Part shown: positions 8,211 to 16,474 of the stretch, in pieces
Position numbering within the stretch: the stretch's first letter is position 1
How the letters are laid out: every line of letters begins with the position of its first letter
Source: JAMHWF01 sp048500255
GTDB taxonomy: Bacteria; Pseudomonadota; Gammaproteobacteria; Burkholderiales; Burkholderiaceae_C
DNA length: 64,000 nt
Direction of reading: 5' to 3'
Assembly (NCBI GenBank): GCA_048500255.1
Contig: JASNYH010000011.1
Span: 1 to 64,000, forward strand
Notes under the pieces: generated by a model
Told to the model about the DNA's origin: nothing
Database searches by the model: none
What the model saw: only the letters and a program-made list of their open reading frames with translations
Program-made: the position numbers and the translations under genes

Positions 8211-10158
8211 GATAGATCTCCTCGGCCAGGTCGCGCGAGATGCCTTCGACGCTGGCCAGGTCGTCGACGCTCGCATTGCCCACGCCGCGCAGCCCGCCGA
8301 AGCGCTGCAGCAGCCGCGCGCGCTTCTTCGGGCCGACGCCGGCCACGTCCTCCAGTCGACTGCTGCGCGTGCGCACGCTGGCGCGGCGCGCGCGCATGCC
8401 GGTGATCGCGAAGCGGTGCGCCTCGTCGCGGATCTGCGCGACGAGCATCAGCGCCGCCGAGTCGCGGCCGAGCGCCACCTTGGGCCGGCCGTCGGCGAAG
8501 ACGAGCTCCTCGAGCCCGACCTTGCGGCCTTCGCCCTTCTCGACGCCGACGATCAGGCCGATGTCCAGCCCCAGTTCGACGAACACTTCGCGCGCCATCG
8601 CGACCTGGCCGCGCCCGCCGTCGACGAGCACCAGGTCGGGCATGCGCGCGCCGCCCTCGGCGACCGCCTCGGCGATCTTGCCGTAGCGGCGCGTCAGCAC
8701 CTGGCGCATCGCCGCATAGTCGTCGCCCGGCGTGATGCCGGCGATGTTGTAGCGGCGGTACTGGCTCGGCTGCATGCGGTGGTTCTCGAACACGACGCAG
8801 GATGCCTGCGTCGCCTCGCCGGCGGTGTGGCTGATGTCGAAACACTCGATGCGCAAGGTATCGAGGCGCTCTTCCGTCGGCAGGTCGAGCACGTCGGCGA
8901 GCGCGCGCGTGCGCGCCTGCTGCGAGCCTTCGTCGGCGAGCAGGCGCGCCAGCGCCAGCTCGGCGCCCTGCTGCGCCATTTCGAGCCAGACGCGGCGCTG
9001 GCCGCGCGGCTGGTGCTGCGCGGCGACCCTCGCCCCGCCGTGCTGCGCCAGCGCGTCGACGAGCGCGCCGTCGACGGCGTGGCTCGTCACGAGCAGCGGC
9101 GGCGGCGGCGTGCCGAGGTAGTGCTGCGCGACGAAGGCGTCGAGCACCTGCTGCTCGGGTGCGCGGCGCGGCGCCGAGGCGCCGACCTCGTCGTCGCCCT
9201 CCCCGGCCGCCGCGGCGTCGATCGCCGTCGCGTCGTCGACGTGGGCCGGAAAGTACGGCCGGTCGCCGAGGTGGCGCCCGCCGCGCACCATCGCGAGGTT
9301 GACGCAGGCGCGCCCGCCCTGCACGCGCACGGCGAGGATATCGACGTCCCGGTCGCGGCCGGTGGCGCTGCTCTCGTCGACGGCCTGCTGGTGCAGCACG
9401 CGCGACAGCGCGCCGAGCTGATTGCGGATTTCGGCCGCCTGCTCGAACTCGAGCGCGTCGGCGTGCGCCATCATGCGCGCCTGCAGCGCGTCGATCACCT
9501 CCTGCTGCTCGCCCTGCAGGAAGCGCTCGGTGCTCGCCACGTCGCGCGCATAGTCGTCGGGCGCGATCAGGCCGACGCAGGGCGCCGAGCAGCGCTTGAC
9601 CTGGTACAGCAGGCACGGCCGCGTGCGGTTGGCGAACACGGTGTCCTCGCAGGTGCGCAGGCGGAACACCTTCTGGATCAGCTGGATCGACTCCTTGACC
9701 GCCCACGCGCTCGGGTACGGGCCGAAGTAGCGGTGCTTGCGGTCGACCGCACCGCGGTAGTAGGCGACGCGCGGATACGGGTGCGAGACGATCTTCAGGT
9801 AGGGATAGCTCTTGTCGTCGCGGAACAGGATGTTGAAGCGCGGCGCCAGCGTCTTGATCAGGTTGTTCTCGAGCAGCAGCGCCTCGGCCTCGGAGCGCAC
9901 GACCGTGGTCTCGAGCCGCGCGATGCGCCCCACCATCACGCCGATGCGCGTGCCGCCGTGGTCCTTGTGGAAGTAGCTGGCGACGCGCTTCTTCAGGTTG
10001 CGCGCCTTGCCGACGTAGAGCACGCCGCCCTGCGCGTCGAACCAGCGGTAGACGCCGGGCAGCGACGGCAGCGCGGCCACTTCGGCGAGCAGGCGTTCGC
10101 GCGTCGCGTCGGCGGGCTCGGCCGGCGGCGCAGGCGCGGCGTCGTCGTGTTCGTTCAC
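8197..10158 (-). CDS. uvrC: Excinuclease ABC subunit C
   Basis: UvrC makes the two incisions of nucleotide excision repair after UvrAB loads. The product (653 residues from GTG 10158) has a GIY-YIG nuclease domain near the N-terminus (GVYRWFDAQGGVLYVGKARN), the conserved cysteine cluster RPCLLYQVKRCSAPCVG, a UVR motif (ALEFEQAAEIRNQL), an RNase H-like endonuclease domain (IECFDISHTAGE, LVLVDGGRGQ) and C-terminal helix-hairpin-helix motifs (LEDVAGVGPKKRARLLQRFG). GTG at 10158 opens with VNEHDD; the frame upstream is antisense to earP. Confidence 0.95.
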   Translation of the reverse strand: MNEHDDAAPAPPAEPADATRERLLAEVAALPSLPGVYRWFDAQGGVLYVGKARNLKKRVASYFHKDHGGTRIGVMVGRIARLETTVVRSEAEALLLENNLIKTLAPRFNILFRDDKSYPYLKIVSHPYPRVAYYRGAVDRKHRYFGPYPSAWAVKESIQLIQKVFRLRTCEDTVFANRTRPCLLYQVKRCSAPCVGLIAPDDYARDVASTERFLQGEQQEVIDALQARMMAHADALEFEQAAEIRNQLGALSRVLHQQAVDESSATGRDRDVDILAVRVQGGRACVNLAMVRGGRHLGDRPYFPAHVDDATAIDAAAAGEGDDEVGASAPRRAPEQQVLDAFVAQHYLGTPPPPLLVTSHAVDGALVDALAQHGGARVAAQHQPRGQRRVWLEMAQQGAELALARLLADEGSQQARTRALADVLDLPTEERLDTLRIECFDISHTAGEATQASCVVFENHRMQPSQYRRYNIAGITPGDDYAAMRQVLTRRYGKIAEAVAEGGARMPDLVLVDGGRGQVAMAREVFVELGLDIGLIVGVEKGEGRKVGLEELVFADGRPKVALGRDSAALMLVAQIRDEAHRFAITGMRARRASVRTRSSRLEDVAGVGPKKRARLLQRFGGLRGVGNASVDDLASVEGISRDLAEEIYRALH

Positions 10159-10198
10159 GCGACGATTGTGCCGTCGGCGCGCCGGGATAATCGCCGCC

Positions 10199-11281
10199 AT
10201 GCTGTGGGACGTGTTCTGCCGCGTCGTCGACAACTGGGGCGACATCGGCGTGGGCTGGCGCTGCGCGCGCGACCTCGCGTCGCGCGGCGAGCAGGTGCGG
10301 CTGTGGATCGACGACGCCTCGGCGCTGACCTGGATGGCGCCCGGCGGCGCGGCCGGCGTCGACGTGATCGCCTGGCAGGCCGACGTGCCGGCGCGCGAGC
10401 CCGGCGACGTCGTCGTGGAGCTGTTCGGCTGCGACCCGCCGTCGGCCTTCGTCGAGCGCATGCGGCAGCGCGCGCCGGCGCCGCTGTGGATCAACCTCGA
10501 GTACCTGAGCGCGGAGCCCTATGTCGAGCGCAGCCACGGCCTGCCGTCGCCGCAACAGGCCGGCCCGGGGCGCGGGCTGACCAAGTGGTTCTGGTATCCG
10601 GGCTTCACGCCCGCCACCGGCGGCCTGATCCGCGAGCCGGGGCTGCTCGACGAGCGCGCGCGCTTCGACCGTGCCGCCTGGTTCGCGGCGCACGCCATCG
10701 AGCCGCGCGCCGGCGAGCGCGTCGTCAGCCTCTTCTGCTACGACAACGCCGCGCTGCCGGCGCTGCTCGACACGCTGGCCGCCGGCGCGACGCCGACGCT
10801 GCTGCTGCTCACGCCGGGCCATGCCGCTCGCCAGGCGCAGGCCGCGCTCGGGCCGTCGCTGGCGCGCGGCGCGCTGCGCGCGCTGCGCCTGCCGTGGCTG
10901 ACGCAGCCCGACTTCGACCGCCTGCTGTGGGCCTGCGATCTCGACTTCGTGCGCGGCGAGGACTCCTTCGTGCGCGCGCAATGGGCGGCGCAGCCCTTCG
11001 TCTGGCACGTCTATCCGCAGGACGACGCGGCGCACGCGCGCAAGCTCGACGCCTTTCTCGACCTCTATCTCGAGGCCGCTCCGTCGCCGTTCGCCGCGGC
11101 GCTGCGCGCGCTGTGGTTCGCGTGGATCGGCCGCGCGCCCTGGCCCGCTGCCTGGCCCGATGCCGAGGCCTGGGCCGCGCACGCCCGCCGCTGGCAGCAG
11201 CGCATGGCGGCGCGCGAGGACTTGGTGACGCAGCTGCTGCGCTTCGCCGGCGAGCGTCGAGGACCGCGCGCGGCAGGTTAA
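10199..11281 (+). CDS. earP: EF-P arginine rhamnosyltransferase EarP
   Basis: EarP transfers rhamnose from dTDP-L-rhamnose to an arginine of EF-P, which relieves ribosome stalling at polyproline. The 360-residue product opens MLWDVFCRVVDNWGDIGVGW, the EarP hallmark with the catalytic Asp region, and contains TKWFWYPGFTPATGGL and the C-terminal DFVRGEDSFVRAQWAAQPFVW motif. The start at 10199 is 40 nt from the divergent uvrC start. The gene is followed by efp, its substrate, 78 nt downstream. Confidence 0.93.
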   Translation: MLWDVFCRVVDNWGDIGVGWRCARDLASRGEQVRLWIDDASALTWMAPGGAAGVDVIAWQADVPAREPGDVVVELFGCDPPSAFVERMRQRAPAPLWINLEYLSAEPYVERSHGLPSPQQAGPGRGLTKWFWYPGFTPATGGLIREPGLLDERARFDRAAWFAAHAIEPRAGERVVSLFCYDNAALPALLDTLAAGATPTLLLLTPGHAARQAQAALGPSLARGALRALRLPWLTQPDFDRLLWACDLDFVRGEDSFVRAQWAAQPFVWHVYPQDDAAHARKLDAFLDLYLEAAPSPFAAALRALWFAWIGRAPWPAAWPDAEAWAAHARRWQQRMAAREDLVTQLLRFAGERRGPRAAG

Positions 11282-11359
11282 AATGCGCGGCTTTGCAACG
11301 GCGCCGGGCGCCGCGTGCGCAGCCTCTTCCCAACCGCAGCATCCGGGACTCTCATCGCC

Positions 11360-11914
11360 ATGAAACTCGCACAGGAAATCCGGGCCGGCAACGTGATCAT
11401 GCAAGGCAAGGATCCGATGGTCGTGCTCAAGACGGAGTACAGCCGCGGCGGGCGCAACGCCGCCACCGTGCGCATGAAGCTGAAGAACCTGCTCAACAGC
11501 TCGGGCACGGAAGTCGTCTTCAAGGCCGACGACAAGATGGACCAGATCGTGCTCGAGAAGAAGGAGTGCACCTACTCCTACTTCGCCGATCCGATGTACG
11601 TCTTCATGGACGCCGACTACAACCAGTTCGAGGTCGAGGCCGAGAACATGGGCGACGCCATCAGCTACCTCGAGGACGGGATGTCGGTCGAGGTCGTGTT
11701 CTACGACGGCAAGGCGATCTCGGTCGAGCTGCCGACGACGGTGGTGCGCGAGATCACGACGGAACCCGCCGTCAAGGGCGACACCTCGGGCAAGGTGATG
11801 AAGCCGGCCAAGCTCGTCGGCACCGGCTTCGAGATCGCCGTGCCGCTGTTCGTCGAGAGCGGCGACAAGATCGAGATCGACACGCGGACCCACGAGTACC
11901 GCAAGCGCGTCTGA
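11360..11914 (+). CDS. efp: Elongation factor P
   Basis: A full-length 184-residue EF-P starting MKLAQEIRAGNVIMQG. It has the KOW-like domain I with the tip loop EYSRGGRN, then two OB domains. Counting from the Met, the tip residue is Arg32, the residue rhamnosylated by EarP in beta- and gammaproteobacteria, instead of the Lys modified by EpmA. This agrees with earP immediately upstream. An in-frame upstream ATG at 11315 would add an unusual 15-residue leader and is rejected. Confidence 0.95.
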   Translation: MKLAQEIRAGNVIMQGKDPMVVLKTEYSRGGRNAATVRMKLKNLLNSSGTEVVFKADDKMDQIVLEKKECTYSYFADPMYVFMDADYNQFEVEAENMGDAISYLEDGMSVEVVFYDGKAISVELPTTVVREITTEPAVKGDTSGKVMKPAKLVGTGFEIAVPLFVESGDKIEIDTRTHEYRKRV

Positions 11915-12056
11915 CGCGCAGCTTGATCTGGATCACGATCCTGCGCGGCGGGCGCGGGGACGCGGGCAATCCCGACGCCCGCCGCGAGGCCGAGCTTTCA
12001 TAATCGCCGGCCGTGAAACGGCGCCGTGGTGGCGCCGCCGAATCCTGGAGGCCCAG

Positions 12057-13037
12057 ATGATCCGCATCGCCCGTCGCGTCGTCCTGTTCGCATCCCTGTC
12101 GGTTGGCCTGGCGCTCGCCGCGGGCGGCGCAATGGCCCAGTCGGCCAAGACGGTGCGCATCCTGGTCGGATTCCCCGCCGGCGGCGGCACGGATGCGATC
12201 GCGCGCCTGCTCGCCGAGAAGATGAAGGACGAACTCGGCGTGCCGGTGCTCGTCGAGAACAAACCCGGCGCCGGCGGGCAGCTCGCCGCGCAGGCCCTGA
12301 AGGCCGCGCCGGCCGACGGCAACACCTTCTTCATCTCGCACGACCACACGATCACGATCCTGCCGATGGTCACGAAGAACCCGGGCTACGACTCGGCGCG
12401 CGACTTCGTGCCGGTGGCCGGATTCGCGAACTTCGTCAACGCCTTCGCGCTCTCGCAGGGCACGCCGGCCAAGAGCCTGAACGACTACGTCGCCTGGGTG
12501 CGCAGCCAGGGTCAGGGCAAGGGCGCCGTCGGCGTGCCGGCGCCCGCGTCGACGCCCGAGTTCCTGGTCAAGGTGCTCGGCGAGAAGTTCAAGCTCGACC
12601 TCGTCTCGGCGCCCTACCGCGGCAGCGCGCCGATGATCGGCGACATGCTCGGCAACCAGATCGCCGCCGGCGTCGGCTCGGTGCCCGACTTCATCGACAA
12701 CCACAAGGGCGGTCGCCTGCGCGTCGTCGCCGTGCTCGGGCCCAAGCGCCAGCCCACGCTGCCCGACGTGCCGACGCTGGGCGAGCTCGGCATCGCCGGC
12801 TTCGAGGACATGCCGTTCTACGGCTTCTTCGCGCCGGCGGGCACGCCCAAGGCCGCGATCGACGGTTTCTCGGCGGCGCTGTCCAAGGTGATCGCGATGC
12901 CCGACGTGCACGCCCGCCTGGTCGCGCTCGGCCTCGACGTCGAGTTCATGAGCTCGGCGCAACTCGCCGCGCGCGAGCGCGCCTACGCCAAGGCCTGGGC
13001 CGAAATCATCCGCAAGAGCGGCTTCCAGCCGCAGTGA
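12057..13037 (+). CDS. Bug/TctC-family periplasmic substrate-binding protein
   Basis: The 326-residue product has a Sec signal peptide (hydrophobic 8-25, cleavage near AMAQ-S) and the Bug family landmarks VRILVGFPAGGGTDAIAR, VENKPGAGGQLAAQ and VPTLGELG. Bug proteins are extracytoplasmic carboxylate binders of tripartite tricarboxylate transport systems and are greatly expanded in Burkholderiales, often without adjacent membrane subunits. No TctA/TctB genes lie nearby. It sits between efp and mnmC with no catabolic partner, so its ligand cannot be guessed. About 140 nt of unassigned spacer separates it from efp. Confidence 0.9.
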   Translation: MIRIARRVVLFASLSVGLALAAGGAMAQSAKTVRILVGFPAGGGTDAIARLLAEKMKDELGVPVLVENKPGAGGQLAAQALKAAPADGNTFFISHDHTITILPMVTKNPGYDSARDFVPVAGFANFVNAFALSQGTPAKSLNDYVAWVRSQGQGKGAVGVPAPASTPEFLVKVLGEKFKLDLVSAPYRGSAPMIGDMLGNQIAAGVGSVPDFIDNHKGGRLRVVAVLGPKRQPTLPDVPTLGELGIAGFEDMPFYGFFAPAGTPKAAIDGFSAALSKVIAMPDVHARLVALGLDVEFMSSAQLAARERAYAKAWAEIIRKSGFQPQ

Positions 13038-13068
13038 GCGGCGCGTAGGCGCGCCGCGCGCCGACGCG

Positions 13069-15009
13069 ATGAAGACGCAGCCCGTCCGGCCCGCACGTCT
13101 CGAGTTCGACGCCGACGGCGTGCCGTTCAGCGCCGACTACGGCGACGTCTATCACGCGCGCGCCGGCGCGCTGGCGCAGGCAGCGCACGTCTTTCTCGGC
13201 GGCAACGGTCTGCCCGGGCGCTGGCGCGGCCGCGCACGCTTCACCGTGCTCGAGCTCGGCTTCGGGCTGGGCAACAACTTCCTTGCCACCTGGGACGCCT
13301 GGCGGCGCCATGCCGAGCCGGGTGCAAGGCTGCACTACGTCGCGATCGAGCGCCACCCGTTGACGCTCGACGACCTGCGGCGCGTGCACGCCGCGTCGCC
13401 GGTGCGCGCGCTGGCCGACGCGCTCGCCGCGCAGTGGCCCGCGACGACGCCCAACCTGCACCGCCTCGTCTTCGACGACGCGCGCGTTCAGCTCACGCTG
13501 GCCTGGTTCGACGTGCGCGACGTGCTGCCCGAGCTGATGCTGCGCTACGACGCCTGCTACCTCGACGGCTTTGCGCCCGCGCGCAATCCGCAGATGTGGG
13601 AGCGCCGCATCGTGCGCGCGCTCGGCCGGCTCGCCGCGCCGGACGCGACGGCGGCGACGTGGAGCGTCGCACGCGGTGTGCGCGACGCGCTCGCCGAGTC
13701 GGGCTTCGTGGTCGAACGCGCGCCCGGTTTCGACGAGCGCCCCGATATGACGGTGGCACGCTACGCGCCGGCCTTCGCGCCGCGCGCGGCGCCGGCGCGC
13801 AGCGTCCCCTCTGCGCCGCCGTCGCGCGTGGTCATCGTCGGCGGCGGGCTGGCCGGCTGCGCGGCGGCCTGGGCGCTCGCCGAGCAGGGCATCGCCAGCA
13901 CGCTGTACGAGCGCCACGCCGCGCCGGCGCGCGAGTCCTCCGGCAACCCGGCCGGCCTGTTCCACGGCGTCGTGACGACCTACGACGGGCCGCACGCGCG
14001 CTGGGGGCGCGCGGCGGCGCTGCAGATCGCACCGCTGGCGCGCCGTGCGATCGACACCGAAGGCGCGCCGGGCGCCGTCGACGGCCTGCTGCGCCTCGAG
14101 GCAGACGACACGCTGGCCGCGATGCGCGCCGCGCTGGCCGCGCAGGCGCTGCCCGCCGCCTACGTCGACGCGATCGACGCCGCCGAGGCGTCGCGCCGCG
14201 CCGGCGTCGCGCTCGGCGACGCCGCCTGGTGGTATCCGCAAGGCGGCTGGGTCTCGCCGGCGGCGCTGTGCGCGTCGCTGCTGCGCGCGGCCGGCCCCGC
14301 CGTCGACTGGCGCGGCGGCGTCGCCGTCGATGCGCTTCGCGACGACGGCACGGCATGGCACCTCGTCGGTGCGGACGGCGCGCCGCTCGACGACGGCGTC
14401 GATGCCGTCGTGCTGGCCGACAACGCCGACCCGTCGCGCTGGATCGGCGGCGCGGCGTGGCCGCTGCAGCGCGTGCGCGGCCAGCTCACGGCGCTGGCCG
14501 CCGACGCGTGGCCGCAGGCCCACCTGCGCCTGCCCGTTGCCGGCGCCGGCTACCTGCTGCCGCCGCTGGCCGGGCAGCTGTGGTGCGGCGCCACGAGCAC
14601 GGCCGACGACGACGCACCCGAGCGGCGCATCGACGACGATGCCGCCAACGTGGCGCAGCTGCAGCGTCTGCTCGGCGGCGCGGCGGCACCCACGGCGGCC
14701 GACGCCGTCGCGGCGCGCGTCGGCTGGCGCCTCGTCGCCGCCGATCGATTGCCGCTCGTCGGCGCACTGCCCGACGCGGCCGCCTCCGCCGCGGCAGCGC
14801 GGCTCGACCAGCCGCGCTTCGTGCCGCGACGGCGCGGGCTGCACGTGCTCGGAGCGCTGGGCGCGCGCGGCATCGCGTGGGCGCCACTCGCCGCGCGCAC
14901 GCTCGCCGCGCTGATCGCCGGCACGCCCTGCCCCGTCGAGGCCAGCCTGCTCGACGCCGTCGACGCGGCGCGCTTCGTCAGCCGGCGCGCGCGGCGCGGC
15001 GGCGACTGA
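13069..15009 (+). CDS. mnmC: Bifunctional tRNA mnm5U34 methyltransferase / FAD oxidoreductase MnmC
   Basis: MnmC completes the mnm5 modification at the wobble uridine of several tRNAs. The N-terminal domain (about 1-240) is the SAM methyltransferase MnmD, with VLELGFGLGNNFLATW at 60-75 and the conserved YLDGFAPARNPQMW. The C-terminal domain is a DAO-type FAD oxidase with RVVIVGGGLAGCAAAWAL starting near residue 253 and SSGNPAGLFHG. It ends with RGLHVLGALGARGIAWAPL. At 646 residues it is a standard fused enzyme. Both activities appear intact. Confidence 0.93.
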   Translation: MKTQPVRPARLEFDADGVPFSADYGDVYHARAGALAQAAHVFLGGNGLPGRWRGRARFTVLELGFGLGNNFLATWDAWRRHAEPGARLHYVAIERHPLTLDDLRRVHAASPVRALADALAAQWPATTPNLHRLVFDDARVQLTLAWFDVRDVLPELMLRYDACYLDGFAPARNPQMWERRIVRALGRLAAPDATAATWSVARGVRDALAESGFVVERAPGFDERPDMTVARYAPAFAPRAAPARSVPSAPPSRVVIVGGGLAGCAAAWALAEQGIASTLYERHAAPARESSGNPAGLFHGVVTTYDGPHARWGRAAALQIAPLARRAIDTEGAPGAVDGLLRLEADDTLAAMRAALAAQALPAAYVDAIDAAEASRRAGVALGDAAWWYPQGGWVSPAALCASLLRAAGPAVDWRGGVAVDALRDDGTAWHLVGADGAPLDDGVDAVVLADNADPSRWIGGAAWPLQRVRGQLTALAADAWPQAHLRLPVAGAGYLLPPLAGQLWCGATSTADDDAPERRIDDDAANVAQLQRLLGGAAAPTAADAVAARVGWRLVAADRLPLVGALPDAAASAAAARLDQPRFVPRRRGLHVLGALGARGIAWAPLAARTLAALIAGTPCPVEASLLDAVDAARFVSRRARRGGD

Positions 15010-15018
15010 AAGCGCGCC

Positions 15019-15513
15019 TCAAGGCTTGCGCGGGTCGTCGCGCGCGTCGAGGTACTGCACGTCGAACGGCCCCACGCCGTTGATCTGCACGACGGACTCG
15101 ACCTCGGCCCAGGCGTGGTGCGGCATGCCGGCCGGCAGGTGGACGAAGCTCGCCGGCGCCAGCGGCCGCGCCGTCGCGCGGTCGAACTTCTCGCCCGACG
15201 TGATCGCGACGCGACCCGCGATCACGGTGACGAACTCGTCCTTCGAATGGCGGTGCGGCGGGATCCGGTAGCCGGCGGGGAACTTGAGCCGCAGCACGAA
15301 CGGCCCCTCCTTCGACGGATGGCCGAGCAGCGCCGCCGCCTGCACGCCGGGCGGCAGCGACGGCGGCGCCGGCCCCCACTTGACGGCCTCGGCGGCGACG
15401 ACGGTGTGGTGCGGTTCGACGGCCAGCGCGGCCGTCACGGCGGCGGCCAGCACGCCGACGGCCAGCGCGGTGCCGACGTCGCTGCGCCTGATGAATGGAA
15501 GACGGGTTGCCAT
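15019..15513 (-). CDS. Exported cupin-domain protein
   Basis: A 164-residue protein with an N-terminal hydrophobic segment (about 14-32) predicting export or anchoring, followed by one cupin fold with both metal-binding motifs visible: PPHRHSKDEF and, after the beta turn, HLPAGMPHHAW. Family members are dioxygenases, isomerases or simple binding proteins; function here is unknown. It lies tail-to-tail with mnmC (9 nt between the coding ends) and downstream of the methyltransferase gene on the same strand. Confidence 0.75.
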   Translation of the reverse strand: MATRLPFIRRSDVGTALAVGVLAAAVTAALAVEPHHTVVAAEAVKWGPAPPSLPPGVQAAALLGHPSKEGPFVLRLKFPAGYRIPPHRHSKDEFVTVIAGRVAITSGEKFDRATARPLAPASFVHLPAGMPHHAWAEVESVVQINGVGPFDVQYLDARDDPRKP

Positions 15514-15556
15514 GGCGGACTCCTTCAGCGATCGGGTTGCGTGAACGGGCCGCGCA

Positions 15557-16408
15557 TCACGCCTGGCGCGTGATCACGACCTCGAGGTACTCCGACGGCA
15601 CGACCATCGACGTGTCGCCCGAGCGGTTGAAACGCTCGACCAGCGCGAGCAGGTCGCGCTCGAGCGCCCCCTGCGCGGCCGGCTCGAGCGCGGCGAAGGC
15701 CTTCAGCACCGGCCCGTACCAGCGGCGGAACATGTCGAGCCAGTGCTCCGGCGAGCGGTAGCGGAACACGAACTGGCGCTGCGCCGATGCGATCGACGAG
15801 GCCTGCGCCTCGAACAGCTCGCCCAGACGCGCGCGCGTGCCCCACAGCGCCGGCGATGCGACGCCCGCCGGCGGCGGCACGTGGCGGCCGACCGTCTTGA
15901 ACATCTGGCCGATGAAGCCGTCGGGCGTCCAGTTGGCCAGCCCGATACGCCCGCCGGGGCGGCACACGCGCAGCAGCTCGGCCGCGGCGCGCGGCTGGTC
16001 GGGCGTGAACATCACGCCGAAGGTCGAGACGACGGCGTCGAAGCTCGCGTCGTCGAACGGCAGTGCCTCGGCGTCGGCTTCGCGGAACTCCATCGCCAGG
16101 CCGTCGGCGGCGGCGCGGGCACGCGCACGGTCGAGCAACGCGGGCACGTAGTCGGTGGCGACGACGTCGCAGCCGCGGCGTGCGGCGGCGAGTGCGACGT
16201 TGCCGTTGCCGGCGGCGACGTCGAGTACCCTGTGGCCGGCGCGGACATCGAGCGCCTCGCACAGGTCTTCGCCGACGATCTGCAGCGTCGTGCCGACGAC
16301 GGCATAGTCGCCCGACGACCAGGCGGCCTGCTGGCGCGCCTTGACGGCGCGCAGGTCGGGCTGGGCGGTGGCAGGAGGAACGAGGGTTTCGGCAGTGGCG
16401 GTATTCAT
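15557..16408 (-). CDS. Class I SAM-dependent methyltransferase
   Basis: A 283-residue cytosolic enzyme with Rossmann motif I VLDVAAGNGNVALAAARRG (about residue 65), motif II VVATDYVPALLDRAR, and the later DADALPFDDASFDAVVSTFG-like stretch (ADAEALPFDDASFDAVVS), characteristic of Methyltransf_11/25 small-molecule methyltransferases. The substrate is unknown. It is transcribed divergently from a SARP/TPR regulator with only about 66 nt between starts, so the regulator may control it. ATG at 16408 is preceded by GGAG. Confidence 0.8.
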   Translation of the reverse strand: MNTATAETLVPPATAQPDLRAVKARQQAAWSSGDYAVVGTTLQIVGEDLCEALDVRAGHRVLDVAAGNGNVALAAARRGCDVVATDYVPALLDRARARAAADGLAMEFREADAEALPFDDASFDAVVSTFGVMFTPDQPRAAAELLRVCRPGGRIGLANWTPDGFIGQMFKTVGRHVPPPAGVASPALWGTRARLGELFEAQASSIASAQRQFVFRYRSPEHWLDMFRRWYGPVLKAFAALEPAAQGALERDLLALVERFNRSGDTSMVVPSEYLEVVITRQA

Positions 16409-16474
16409 CGGGAGTCTCCGGTGAGTGGTGCGGTCGCCCAACGCGGCCGCTGGGAGCGACCGTAAGGACGCGGC

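Noticed and set aside
6062..11893. A continuous 1943-codon reverse frame
   Set aside because: Only the last 302 codons (EamA permease) are real. The rest is antisense or out of frame to uvrC, earP and efp and is Arg/Ala-rich, a high-GC artefact.
7954..12003. A 1349-codon forward frame
   Set aside because: It runs antisense to uvrC and out of frame with earP and efp; composition is typical of shadow translation.
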